This document shows, one piece after another, positions 46,401-55,971 of a stretch of DNA of 64,000 nt. The stretch spans positions 146,501-210,500 of the forward strand of contig CAWZYM010000183.1 in NCBI GenBank assembly GCA_963966185.1. Reading direction: 5' to 3'. A program made the position numbers and the translations under genes. Within the stretch, counting starts at the first letter, position 1; every line of letters starts with the position of its first letter. The stretch is from Rhabditoides inermis (taxonomy: Eukaryota > Nematoda > Chromadorea > Rhabditida > Rhabditidae). The notes beneath the pieces were generated by a model. It was not told the DNA's origin, did not search any database, and was given only the letters and a program-made list of their open reading frames with translations.

Positions 46401-49400
46401 ATGCCCACCCACGAAGGAAAGCTCACCAAGGTCGGAGGCGGAAAGCTCGTCTTCCAAGTCGAGAAGGTGAGTGAAGAGTGAGACGTTCCTGTTTCAGGTT
46501 CTGTGAAAAAATTGTTGGCGGTGAGGGTGAGCTATAGCTACTCCCTGACGGAGTGTCGTTAGAGCCACACTCTCGGATCCGATCCAAATTGATAGAATAC
46601 GCCAAGTTAGTATTACTTTTTCCTATGCGCCATATACGTTTCCAGCACGAAACGAAAACGTACAGGGCTGGTTTTTTTTGGCTACCTAATTCCACCTCTG
46701 GCGGTCAAAGACCGAGCCGTTTTGGCTTAGTTAGTGTTTAGCGCATCAGTCTGTCAGTCAGACCAGAGATTGGGGTTCAAGTCCGCGCACTCAATTTTTA
46801 TATTGCTGACATTTTCTGAACTTTGCGTTCCTAGTTGATCGAGAAAACGCAGATTTGAAATGTTCACGTTTTGTTATGACAGTTTTCAAACTGAACGTTT
46901 TAGCCTAAACTCCTAAACAAAAAATAAAGTGTAAGGAAACACAGTATAGTTGAACGTTGAACGATATTGGAAGCTAATTACGAAAATGTTCATGTACAAA
47001 CATGAAAGTGTTTGTAGTTACAAAGAGGTCGAAGCACTTCGAAACAAATAAAAACAAAAATCACGTGCGCGAAATCGAACCCCCAGTCTCTGGTCTGACA
47101 GACTGATGCGCTAACCACTAGGCCACAACGGCTCGGTCTTTGACCGCCAGAGCTGGAATGATGTAGCCAAAAACCAGCCCTGTACGTTTTCGTTCTGGAA
47201 ACGTATATGGCGCGTAGGAAAAAAAGTAACACCAGAAATCGATGTATGGGGTCATAACTAATGTATCTTATCAGCTTGGTTCGGATCCGAGAGTGTGGCT
47301 CTAACGACAATCCTCGTGAGTGCTACCAGTGCCAGTGTACCAGTCCTCCCGTACCATTGTAGATCTCGAAATCATGCTGATTGGCTGATCCGATAAACAA
47401 CAAGAAACAACTTGTTGCAGGGCGACCTGCTGGCGCAGCAGGTTGACGCGATCGTGCTGGGCGCGTGTCCAAACATTGCGGTCAAGCCGGGATTGCGAAA
47501 GGCCGTCCACGACAAGGGAGGCGACGACTACGATGTGGGTGGGCTGGTACTCTCGAGCCAGAGCCACAATCTCCATATCAACTAGAGTCCATGTAGCTCA
47601 ACTGGAAAGACGGAGGGCTCGCGGAAATAGCGCGTAAGACAAGAGAGTTAGAGATGAATTGAACGACTATTAAGTTAAAAATTAATTTTTCACATCACAA
47701 GGATGCGTCACACATGAAATGCCTGTGAACAATGACAATGGAGGGGCAGCAGTAGAGTACTAGATGTTATGATTCTAGAAAACCAGCAATGAGAATCCAC
47801 GATGACGGTGTGTCTTCTGGCTAGCGGCTGACAACGTGTCAGGGTGGTCGCCAACCCACCGCGGTAGCGAAACTTTTTTCGGCCCGCGGGCGGCATCGAA
47901 CCCGCGACCTTCCGATTGAGAGCCGCGCACACATCCACTGCGCTACAGCCGCACTATCGCTCTTGCTTTGGCCTATGTGAAAAGCGAAGGTCGATTATGA
48001 GAGAAGAATGAAGATTACATGTGTGCGTGTAGAGAATGAACATGTGTGTGTAATGTTTTCCTGTTTTCAGAAGGCGATCACCGCTGCCAAGCAACAGCAG
48101 AGCTTCCAGGGGGTGCGTCTTTTTTGCTCGAATATTGCGAAATGGGTACACTGTGCATTTCGCAATCACCTAGTGTTGTGATTGAAAAATGTTTATCAAT
48201 GTCATGCTGTTGAACTAACTTTCCCTTCACCTGTCGATATTTTATCATGATTTCGTCAAGATAAGACGCACGTGTCTTGGATTTGACATGTGCAATGTGC
48301 AATCTGAAAATGAAATGCATGAGTACATTGTGCAAACAGAAGATGGAATGAGTACGTAAACTTAAGCCTCAGATCTCTGAAATATTGGGTGTATTGGGTA
48401 CAATTCCGAACTTCTGATGGCGTGCATTATGATCAGTGTTTGCAGCACTCTGGCTCTGTTCTGTGTGTGGATGTGTCGTCCGTGTCCGGCCTGTCCTACT
48501 CGCACGTGTTCATGGCGGTCCATACGGACGAGCACCACGTCAAGCAGGCCTACAAGTGAGTAGGGGGGGACACGATGGAGAGGAAGTGCACATGGTAAGC
48601 GTACGTAGCTGCTGAGTGAGTAGCAGTTTCTACCATGTGCACGTATTACTGGGGATGGGGGTTGCTATTGCTAGAAGCAAATGGCTACAAAAAATTGGTA
48701 CGCATTTAGTGAATGTGGTGCGGCGATGAATACTATGTTAGGATATGGTTGGGAACACTGTGCATGTCGTGTGTGTTGCAGGAACGTGTTGACGTCGGCG
48801 GCGCAGCTGGGCATCAAGAAGCTGGCGATGCCCGGACTGGGATGCGGTGGGTTGGGGGAGGGAGGATGATGTAGACATGACTATGAGAAAGTTATTTCAT
48901 CGCGCCCTCTCTTTTGGCTTAGGATAGGGCTCGCGCCAGAATTATCAAAAAGCGCTAAATAACGGTCGTGTTAGCAACAATGTGAACTGATCCAATTAAT
49001 GTTAGTTAGATTCGCACCGTTCCGTAGGCCAGATCACTAGTCGGCGGCATCTTTGTATCTCTTCTGTGAAAGAAGTTATGGGCGATCCCGCGTGCGCACT
49101 AGGCGAAAGGCTAGCGTGTTTCGTGTCCCTCCTTCCTTCCTTCCTTCCCGTCACTACTTTTCCCAACTTGCACTTTGAGTGTAGTCCGCCCCGCCGTCGC
49201 CAGCGTCAAATGCGCGCCGGGTTTGCATTGTTTTGACCTTGCAAACTATAACCAGGAGGAAGAGCGCAGTAGGCACGACACCGACTAGGGGAAATACGTT
49301 GGAAAAACGTTTTTTAAACGTAACGGCGATCCGTGATTTCGTTGTGGTGGTGCGTGAGAGGAAGAAGTGAAAGAATAGCAGAGATAGAGAGAATGGTAGA

Positions 49401-51013
49401 TAGAGAGAGAGAAGGGCAAAGAAAGATGGAGAGAGAGAGAGAGAGAGAGAGAGATAGATGAAGTGAGAGAGCAGTGAAAGAGAAAAAAAATAGTGAGAGA
49501 GAGAGAAAACAGAAGCAGAGAGAAAGAACAGAGGGAGAAAGAGAACAGACGGAGACAGAAAAATTGGTTTTTGATATTATCCAGATGAATAGTCATAGTT
49601 CAGCACATTATAAAAATCTCTATGAAATTTAACAAAATCACATTTATTTTCTTTTAAAAGTACTCATGTAAACAGATTAACTTTGTCTTAACCCAATGCA
49701 GCAAAAGTACATGCATAAAACGTTTACAACTACTAACACAAACCTGCACCTCTCTCTCCTCTCTTTCTCTCTTCTCTTTCTTTCTTCTCTCTCTCCTATT
49801 TCCTATTTCTTACTAAATCTCTGTTTATGCTGTTGCGTCACTTGTTAGCAACAACAACAGAACATTTCAGTTTACGCAGGTTTGTGTTAGTATTTGGCAT
49901 GTGCTTTTGCTGCATTTGGTTAAGACAAAGTTCATCTGTTTACACAAGTACTTTTTAAAGAAAATTAGTCACTGGACTAGTGTATGTTGTGTGTTGATTG
50001 CAGGCGACCTGAACCTTTCTCCTGCCATCTCGTCGGCTCGCATGTGCGAGGTGCTCAAGGAGATGCTGCAGGGGAACACCAACCAGCTGGGAGACCTGGA
50101 GGTGGGTGGAGTGGTGGGCGATGGGAAGGGAGTGCACAGAAACTGGTGCTTTTAGCAGCTCCTACCATGTGCACTTCCTTTCATATCATGACAGGCTAGT
50201 GAGCTGGTAGGGAAAGAGAGAGAGAGAGAGAGAAAGAGAGAAATAACGAGCTAGTGTCTTCGTCTTTCAGAAGATTGTGTTGGCCGACATGCAGGATGCG
50301 GTGGTGTGCGCGTTCTGGGACGCATTCAAGGCGGCCGACATCAAACCGCGTGAGTGGAGGGGGTACTGTACTCTGAATTGGGTACGGCGGGAGCTTTTTC
50401 GCGCCGAGACCCGTCGTCCATTCCGATCGATCGATAGTGGGCGGAGTCACGGGGCGATGGGCTCTTGTCGTATTTCGCAATAGTTGTTGTCGATGGGTGT
50501 GAAGTGCAGCCGCGAGCCGAACCTCTCCCCCACAGTCTCGTACTATGACGTCATTGCAGCGGCGTTCAATCCGGCCATGTACGCCAAGTTCGCCGAGCTG
50601 ATCACAGACGATGCGGACGTGATGGAGGTGAATCGTGTCTATTGGAATTTGTCACGTTCGTTTCTTTGTCCGCCTCCTCTAATTTACCCTGTCCAAATGT
50701 ATGCTGTCTGTGGAGTGGACCATGGTGTTTCGTAGACGATGAGTGTTTGTTGAGGACAACTGTCCGCTGTGTCAGTGCTGTCTGGTGGACGACGCGAATA
50801 TGTTGGTGGTGCGGGTGCGCAAATGCGGACATCAGATGCACCTCGAGTGCTTCCAGGTGAGTGGGGGTGGGACGTCGAGATCGTGCATAGTATGCATTGT
50901 ACCGCGTTCGATACATGTTTCATGATAATTGAAATGTGTGCAATCGGTTACTGTAGGACTATCTGCGGTCGGGCAACCGCGAGTGCTGCTTGTGCGCCGT
51001 GTCTTTCGACTAA
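46401..51013 (+). CDS. Macro-RING protein lacking DTC, copy 2
   Basis: Exons (approx.): 46401-46466 (ATG; MPTHEGKLTKVGGGKLVFQV), 47421-47534, 48071-48112, 48444-48555, 48781-48846, 50005-50100, 50270-50350, 50533-50628, 50755-50856, 50957-51013. Macro domain: GDLLAQQVDAIVLGACPNIA, GLRKAVHDKGGDDYD, AMPGLGCGDLNLSP. RING: CPLCQCCLVDD, CGHQMHLECF, CCLCAVSFD then TAA 51011-51013. Relative to copies 1 and 4 the protein ends seven residues after the last RING cysteine and the DTC exons are absent. Ligand loops of the macro domain are altered (LGAC where canonical domains have NAAN-like, KPGL for GGG(V/L)), so ADP-ribose binding may be weakened. Introns are swollen by a hairpin element, a SINE and an inverted-repeat element. 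Confidence 0.85.
46555..47313. mobile_element. 0.76-kb foldback element with inverted tRNA-like arms
   Basis: Outer arms start TGTCGTTAGAGCCACACTCT and recur inverted at 47290-47313. Inner arms carry a tRNA-like segment (GTTAGCGCATCAGTCTGTCA-like, ending GGTTCAAGTCC/GGGTTCGATTTC) in opposite orientations, with a unique centre of about 200 bp. Located in the first intron of copy 2; copies 3 and 4 have the uninterrupted site (GCTATTCC(G)GTGAGTGCTACC-like). Same architecture as the 34015-35094 element but unrelated in sequence. Confidence 0.85.
47671..47953 (-). mobile_element. tRNA-derived SINE insertion
   Basis: Minus-strand head with TGTAGCGCAGTGG (A box) and GCGGGTTCGATGCC (B box) at about 47940-47888, then a unique body. 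It sits in the intron after macro exon 2 of copy 2, flanked by ACTAT on both sides (about 47666 and 47953). Copies 3 and 4 have no insertion at this point. Confidence 0.75.
48890..49646. other. Insertion-rich stretch within a copy 2 intron
   Basis: Sequence present only in copy 2 between GAGAAAGTTATTTCAT and the inverted-repeat element; copies 3 and 4 have about 100 bp there. Includes a (CCTT)n run at 49127-49148 and a GA tract at 49370-49560. No coding content. Confidence 0.6.
49647..49967. mobile_element. Inverted-repeat MITE, family 2
   Basis: Arms of about 75 bp: ATTTTCTTTTAAAAGTACTC at the left recurs inverted as GTACTTTTTAAAGAAAAT at the right, continuing through TTTGTCTTAACC and GCAGCAAAAG in both arms. 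The right end abuts TAGTCACTGGACTAGTGTATG, which is where sequence shared with copies 3 and 4 resumes. The TTTTAAAA-containing end and an internal ACAAACCTGC resemble the element at 61151-61426. Confidence 0.75.
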
Positions 51014-51229
51014 AAGCCCGATGGATTTCCCGAGTTGCTACCTGACCACCCATCCACGGATCAAAAATCGTTAAAATTGACTTGAAATAGAGTTTTAGTG
51101 CGGGATATGATGTAAACGGCGGATTTCAGATTTGTAATCTTGTTGTTTTCATCTTATTAGTGTAATACTAATTTATTTTTTCGTGAGAATTCGATTTTAG
51201 TTTTTTTGTTTCGTATCGCGTATGGTGTA

Positions 51230-51505
51230 CATAAATGTTTTGAAAATCGCGTTGCTGCTGTTCTTGGTATTTATTGGTTATGGAAACCTTGGCATATCTC
51301 ACATGTGTTTATGATCAAATGTTGTTTTGATCAAGTGTGTACTAGATGGCGGAATGTGCACCGGGCCTGGTCACCAAAGGAAAGGGGGAGTCGGAAAGAG
51401 CAAAGAGCGCCGCTGGAAAGTAGTGAGTTTGCTGATTGTTGTTACACAACATGTGCCGCTACACAACATGTGCCGTGTGATTTTGATCGAACTTTGCTCG
51501 CGTGT
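51230..51505 (+). promoter_or_regulatory. Conserved spacer upstream of copy 3
   Basis: Second instance of the spacer described at 45940-46220, with about 90% identity by eye. ATG at 51346 opens MAECAPGLVTKGKGESERAK; joining at GTAGTG to the exon at 51761 keeps one frame into MGASESRECTESATAMPTHE. Confidence 0.5.
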
Positions 51506-51771
51506 GTTATTTGCGCGATACCGAAATAGTGACTCATCACCAAGGTCGCTGTAGTAATATCGTAATCTCGTGGCTCGTGAGCGTGACAATTTTGCCATAG
51601 CCTAGCCTATCTTGTTTTGGATAGAGGAGCGCTTATCATTTCGCCATTTCGCAATCGTTGTTGCGGGGTGACTAGTGGTATATGTGTGCAGTGTCACAGT
51701 CACTCTTGCTGTCTCTCTCTCCGCTCTGTTTGTGCCTTTCATATGCAGCGTATTCCAGGCTCAGTCGTTGC

Positions 51772-54186
51772 ATGGGCGCGAGTGAGAGCCGTGAGTGCAC
51801 AGAGTCGGCGACTGCAATGCCCACCCACGAAGGAAAGCTCACCAAGGTCGGAGGCGGAAAGCTCGTCTTCCAAGTCGTCAAAGTGAGTGAAGAGTGAGAC
51901 GTTTTTGTTTCAGGTTCAGTGAAAAAACTGCATTTGTTATCAGTGAGGATGAGCTATTGCTATTCCGTGAGTGCTACCAGGTCACTCATCATGCTAACAT
52001 TGTAGATCTCGGAATCATGCTGATCCGATAAACAACAAGAAACAACTTGTTTCAGGGCGACCTGCTGGCGCAGCAGGTGGACGCGATCGTGCTGGGCGCG
52101 TGTCCGGATGTGGCGGTGAAGCCGGGACTGCGAAAGGCCGTCCACGACAAGGGAGGCGACGACTACGACGTGGGTGGGCTGGTACTCTCGCATTGAGAGG
52201 TGATCAGTAGCAAGACGGTCAGATTGCGGCATGCGCGCAAGACAACAGAGACAGACGGTTAGAGTACGAGGTGGATTGAAAGGCTATCGCTCTGGCGCAA
52301 GCTATATGGGGAACGTGGGTAGCGAAGGTCGAGAATGAGAGAAGAACGCATGAGCATGTGAAGGGAGAGAATGAACATGTGTGTAATGTTTTTTCCTATT
52401 TTCAGAAGGCGATCATCGCTGCCAAGCAACAGCAGAGCTTCCAGGGGGTGCGTCTTTTTTCCTCGAATATTGCGAAATTTGTTGGGTACACTGTGCATTT
52501 CGCAATCGCCTGGTGTTGTGATTGAAAAATGTGTATCAATGTCATGCTGTTGAACAGTTGAACAAACACTAGCCTTTCACCTATCGTTTTTTTTTGTGAA
52601 AACTGTAACAAGAATCACGTAAATGTGTGCAATGTCCTTTGTCCTGCGTGACTTTGATTTGAATTGTCCAAAGTGTTGACGGTTGATTGTTTTCAGCACG
52701 CTGGCGCGGTGCTGTCGGTGGATGTGTCGTCCGTGTCCGGCCTGCCCTACTCGCACGTGTTCATGGCGGTCAAGACGGACGAGCAGCACGTCAAGCAGGC
52801 CTACAAGTGAGTAGGAGAGGAGAAAAGAGGAGAGGAACTGCACATGGTAGGCGTACCGTATGCACTTGCTGTGGGATGTCGGCGGCGGTTGCTATAGCTG
52901 GTTGGCCTTGATGTGGTGGGGGCGGTGAAGCGTTCATTTTGTGGTTGACCATCATGTGAGGATAGGGTTGGGAATCGGGATCACTTCGCTTTTGCATGTC
53001 GTGTAGCTCGTGTGTGTTGCAGGAACGTGTTGACGTCGGCGGCGCAGCTGGGCATCAAGAAGCTGGCGCTGCCCGGACTGGGATGCGGTGGGTTGGGAGG
53101 AGGGAGGATGATGTAGACATGACTATGAGAAAGTTGTTCCATGTCCAGATCAGTTGACAGTGAATAGCCATGTATAGTATTAGTCACTGGACTAGTGTAT
53201 GTTGTGTGTTGATTGCAGGCGACCTGAACCTCTCTCCGGCCATCTCGTCGGCTCGCCTGTGCGAGGTGCTCAAGGAGATGCTGCAGGGGAACACCAACCA
53301 GCTGGGAGACCTGGAGGTGGGTGGAATTGGAACGACAGACTTTACTGCTCCCCCCTTCCCTTCTTTCCAGAATCGTGGTAGTGTGCTAATTAGTAGTTTG
53401 TCGTGGGATGAGAGAGAGAGAAAAACATAGAGAAATAGAGAAAGAGAGAAAGAATGAGCTAGTGTCTTGGTCTTTCAGAAGATCGTGTTGTCCGACATGC
53501 AGGATGCGGTGGTGTGCGCGTTCTGGGACGCATTCAAGGCGGCCGACATCAAACCGCGTGAGTGGAAGGGGTACTGTACTCTGAATTGGGTACGGCGGGA
53601 GCTTTTTCTCTCCGAGACCCGTCGTCCATTCCGATCGATCGATAGTGGGCGGAGTCACGGGGCGATGGGCTCTTGTCGTGCAGCCGCGAGCCGAACCTCT
53701 CCCCCACAGTCTCGTACTATGACGTCATTGCAGCGGCGTTCAATCCGGCCATGTACGCCAAGTTCGCCGAGCTGATCACAGACGATGCGGACGTGATGGA
53801 GGTGAATCGTGTCTATTGGAATTTGTCACGTTCGTTTCTTTGTCCGCCTCCTCTAATTGACCCTGTCCAAATGTATGCTGTCCGTGGAGTGGACCATGGT
53901 GTTTCGTAGACGATGAGTGTTTTTTTAGGACAACTGTCCGCTGTGTCAGTGCTGTCTGGTGGACGACGCGAATATGTTGGTGGTGCGAGTGCGCAAATGC
54001 GGACATCAGATGCACCTCGAGTGCTTCCAGGTGAGTGGGGGTGGGACGTCGAGATCGTGCATAGTATGCATTGTACCGCGTTCGATACATGTTCCATGAT
54101 AATTAAAATGTATGCAATCGGTTACTGTAGGACTATCTGCGGTCGGGCAACCGCGAGTGCTGCTTGTGCGCCGTGTCTTTCGACTA
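51772..54186 (+). CDS. Macro-RING protein lacking DTC, copy 3
   Basis: Exons (approx.): 51772-51882, 52057-52170, 52406-52447, 52697-52808, 53023-53088, 53219-53314, 53479-53559, 53709-53801, 53928-54029, 54130-54186. Nearly identical to copy 2 in exons and introns but without its three insertions, so the gene spans 2.4 kb instead of 4.6 kb. Macro: GDLLAQQVDAIVLGACPDVA, GLRKAVHDKGGDDYD, ALPGLGCGDLNLSP; RING: CPLCQCCLVDD, CGHQMHLECF, CCLCAVSFD, stop TAA at the same codon as copy 2. Presumably a cytosolic or nuclear E3-like factor without the ADP-ribose-targeting DTC; it could bind E2 or partner with full-length copies. Function is inferred from domains only. Confidence 0.85.
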
Positions 54187-54412
54187 AAAGCCCGATGGAT
54201 TTCCCGCGTTGCTACCTGACCACCCATCCACAGATCAAAAATCGTTAAAATTGAATTGAAATAGAGTTTTAGTGCGGGATATGATGTAAACGGCGGATTT
54301 CAGATTTGTATTCTTGTTGTTTTCATCTTAGTGTAATATTATTTTATTTGCTTTTTCGTGAGAATTCGATTTTAGTTTTCTTTTGTTTCGTATCGCGTAT
54401 GGGGTGTACTGT

Positions 54413-54985
54413 ACATAAATGTTTTGAAAATCGCGTTGCTACTGTTCTTGATATTTATTGGTTTTGGAAACCTTGGCATATCTCACATGTATTTATGATC
54501 GTTGGTTTGATCAAGTGTGTACTAGATGGCGCAAACTGCGCCGGGCCCTGTCACCGAAGGAAAGGGGGAGTCAGGAAGAGCAAAGAGCGCCGCTGGAAAG
54601 TAGTGAGTTTTCAATTTGCTGTTTGCTACATAACATGTGCCGTGTGGTTTAAAGGAGAGGAGTACGCGATGTAAAAATGAAATGACCAGCTGATGTCTCA
54701 CGTCAAAACGATTTCTACAAAAGTCTCTAGGTCCGTGGCGGGACCAAGCTTGTATCTAAATTCCCATTGGAAACTCGTGCCAAGTTTGTACCTCACCGCG
54801 AAGGAAGCGCCGATTGCCTGATTTTCAAGATGCTATTTCATTTTATATTACTTTTATATTGATTAGTAGAATTTTTTATTTATGATTCACTTTAATCACC
54901 ATATCAACGTTGATTATGTCAACCTCGTGTTATTATTCCGTACGCCTCTCCTTTAATCGAACTTTGCTCGCGTGTGTTATTTGCG
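54413..54985 (+). promoter_or_regulatory. Conserved spacer upstream of copy 4, split by a MITE
   Basis: Third instance of the spacer (ATG 54527; MAQTAPGPVTEGKGESGRAK). It is interrupted at its TTTAATCGAAC segment by the TTAA element at 54653-54952. Confidence 0.5.
54653..54952. mobile_element. TTAA MITE, family 3
   Basis: A 300-bp element with 14-bp terminal inverted repeats (AGGAGAGGAGTACG / CGTACGCCTCTCCT, one mismatch) flanked by TTAA at 54649-54652 and 54953-54956. The matching spacers upstream of copies 2 (about 46180) and 3 (about 51480) show the empty site GTGTGATTTAATCGAAC or its close variant. Confidence 0.9.
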
Positions 54986-55242
54986 CGATTGCTAAATAGT
55001 GACTCATCACCAAGGTCTCTGTAGTAATATCGTAATCTCGTGGCTCGTGAGCGTGACAATTTTGCCATAGCCTAGCCTATCTTGTTTTGGATAGAGGAGC
55101 GCTTATCATTTCGCCATTTCGCAATCGTTGCTGCGGGGTGACTAGTGTGGTGAGATGTGTGCAGTGTCAGAGTCACTCTTGCTGTCTCTCTCCGCTCTGT
55201 TTGCGCCTTTCATATGCAGCGTATTCCAGGCTCAGTCGTTGC

Positions 55243-55940
55243 ATGGGCGCGAGTGAGAGCCGTGAGTGCACAGAGTCGGCGACTGCAATGTCCATCCACG
55301 AAGGAAAGCTCACCAAGGTCGGAGGCGGAAAGCTCGTCTTCCAAGTCGTTAAAGTGAGTGAAGAGTGAGAAATTTTTGTTTCAGGTTCATTGAACAAAAT
55401 GTTATCGATGAGTGCGAACTATATAGCTATTCCCGGAGTGCTACCAGGTCACTCATCATGCTAATATTGTAGATCTCGGAATCATGCTGATCTGATATAA
55501 ACAACAAGAAACAACTTGTTTCAGGGCGACCTACTGGCGCACCAGGTTGACGCGATCGTGCTGGGCGCGTGTCCGGATGTGGCGGTGAAGCCCGGACTGC
55601 GAAAGGCCGTCCACGACAAGGGAGGCGACGACTACGACGTGGGTGGGCTGGTACTCTCGCATTGAGAGGTGGATCAGTAGCATGACGGTCAGATTGCGGC
55701 ATGCGCGCAAGACAAGAGAGACAGACGGTTAGAGTACGAGGTGGATTGGAAGACTATCGCTCTGGCGCAAGCTATATGGGGAACGTGGGTAGCGAAGGTC
55801 GAGAATGAGAGAAGAACGCATGAGCATGTGAAGGGAGAGAATGAACATGTGTGTGTATGTGTAATGTTTTCCTGTTTTCAGAAGGCGATCAGCGCGGCCA
55901 AGCAGCAGCAGGGCTTCCAGGGGGTGCGTCTTTTTTCCTC

Positions 55941-55971
<31 letters not shown>

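Noticed and set aside
47880..47953. Possible tRNA gene on the minus strand
   Set aside because: Boxes are good but it is part of an insertion absent from sister introns, so it is a SINE head.
49285..49596. Hydrophobic Ser/Leu/Phe-rich minus-strand ORF that looks like a membrane protein
   Set aside because: Translation of a GA tract within a copy 2 intron insertion; no splice or homology support.
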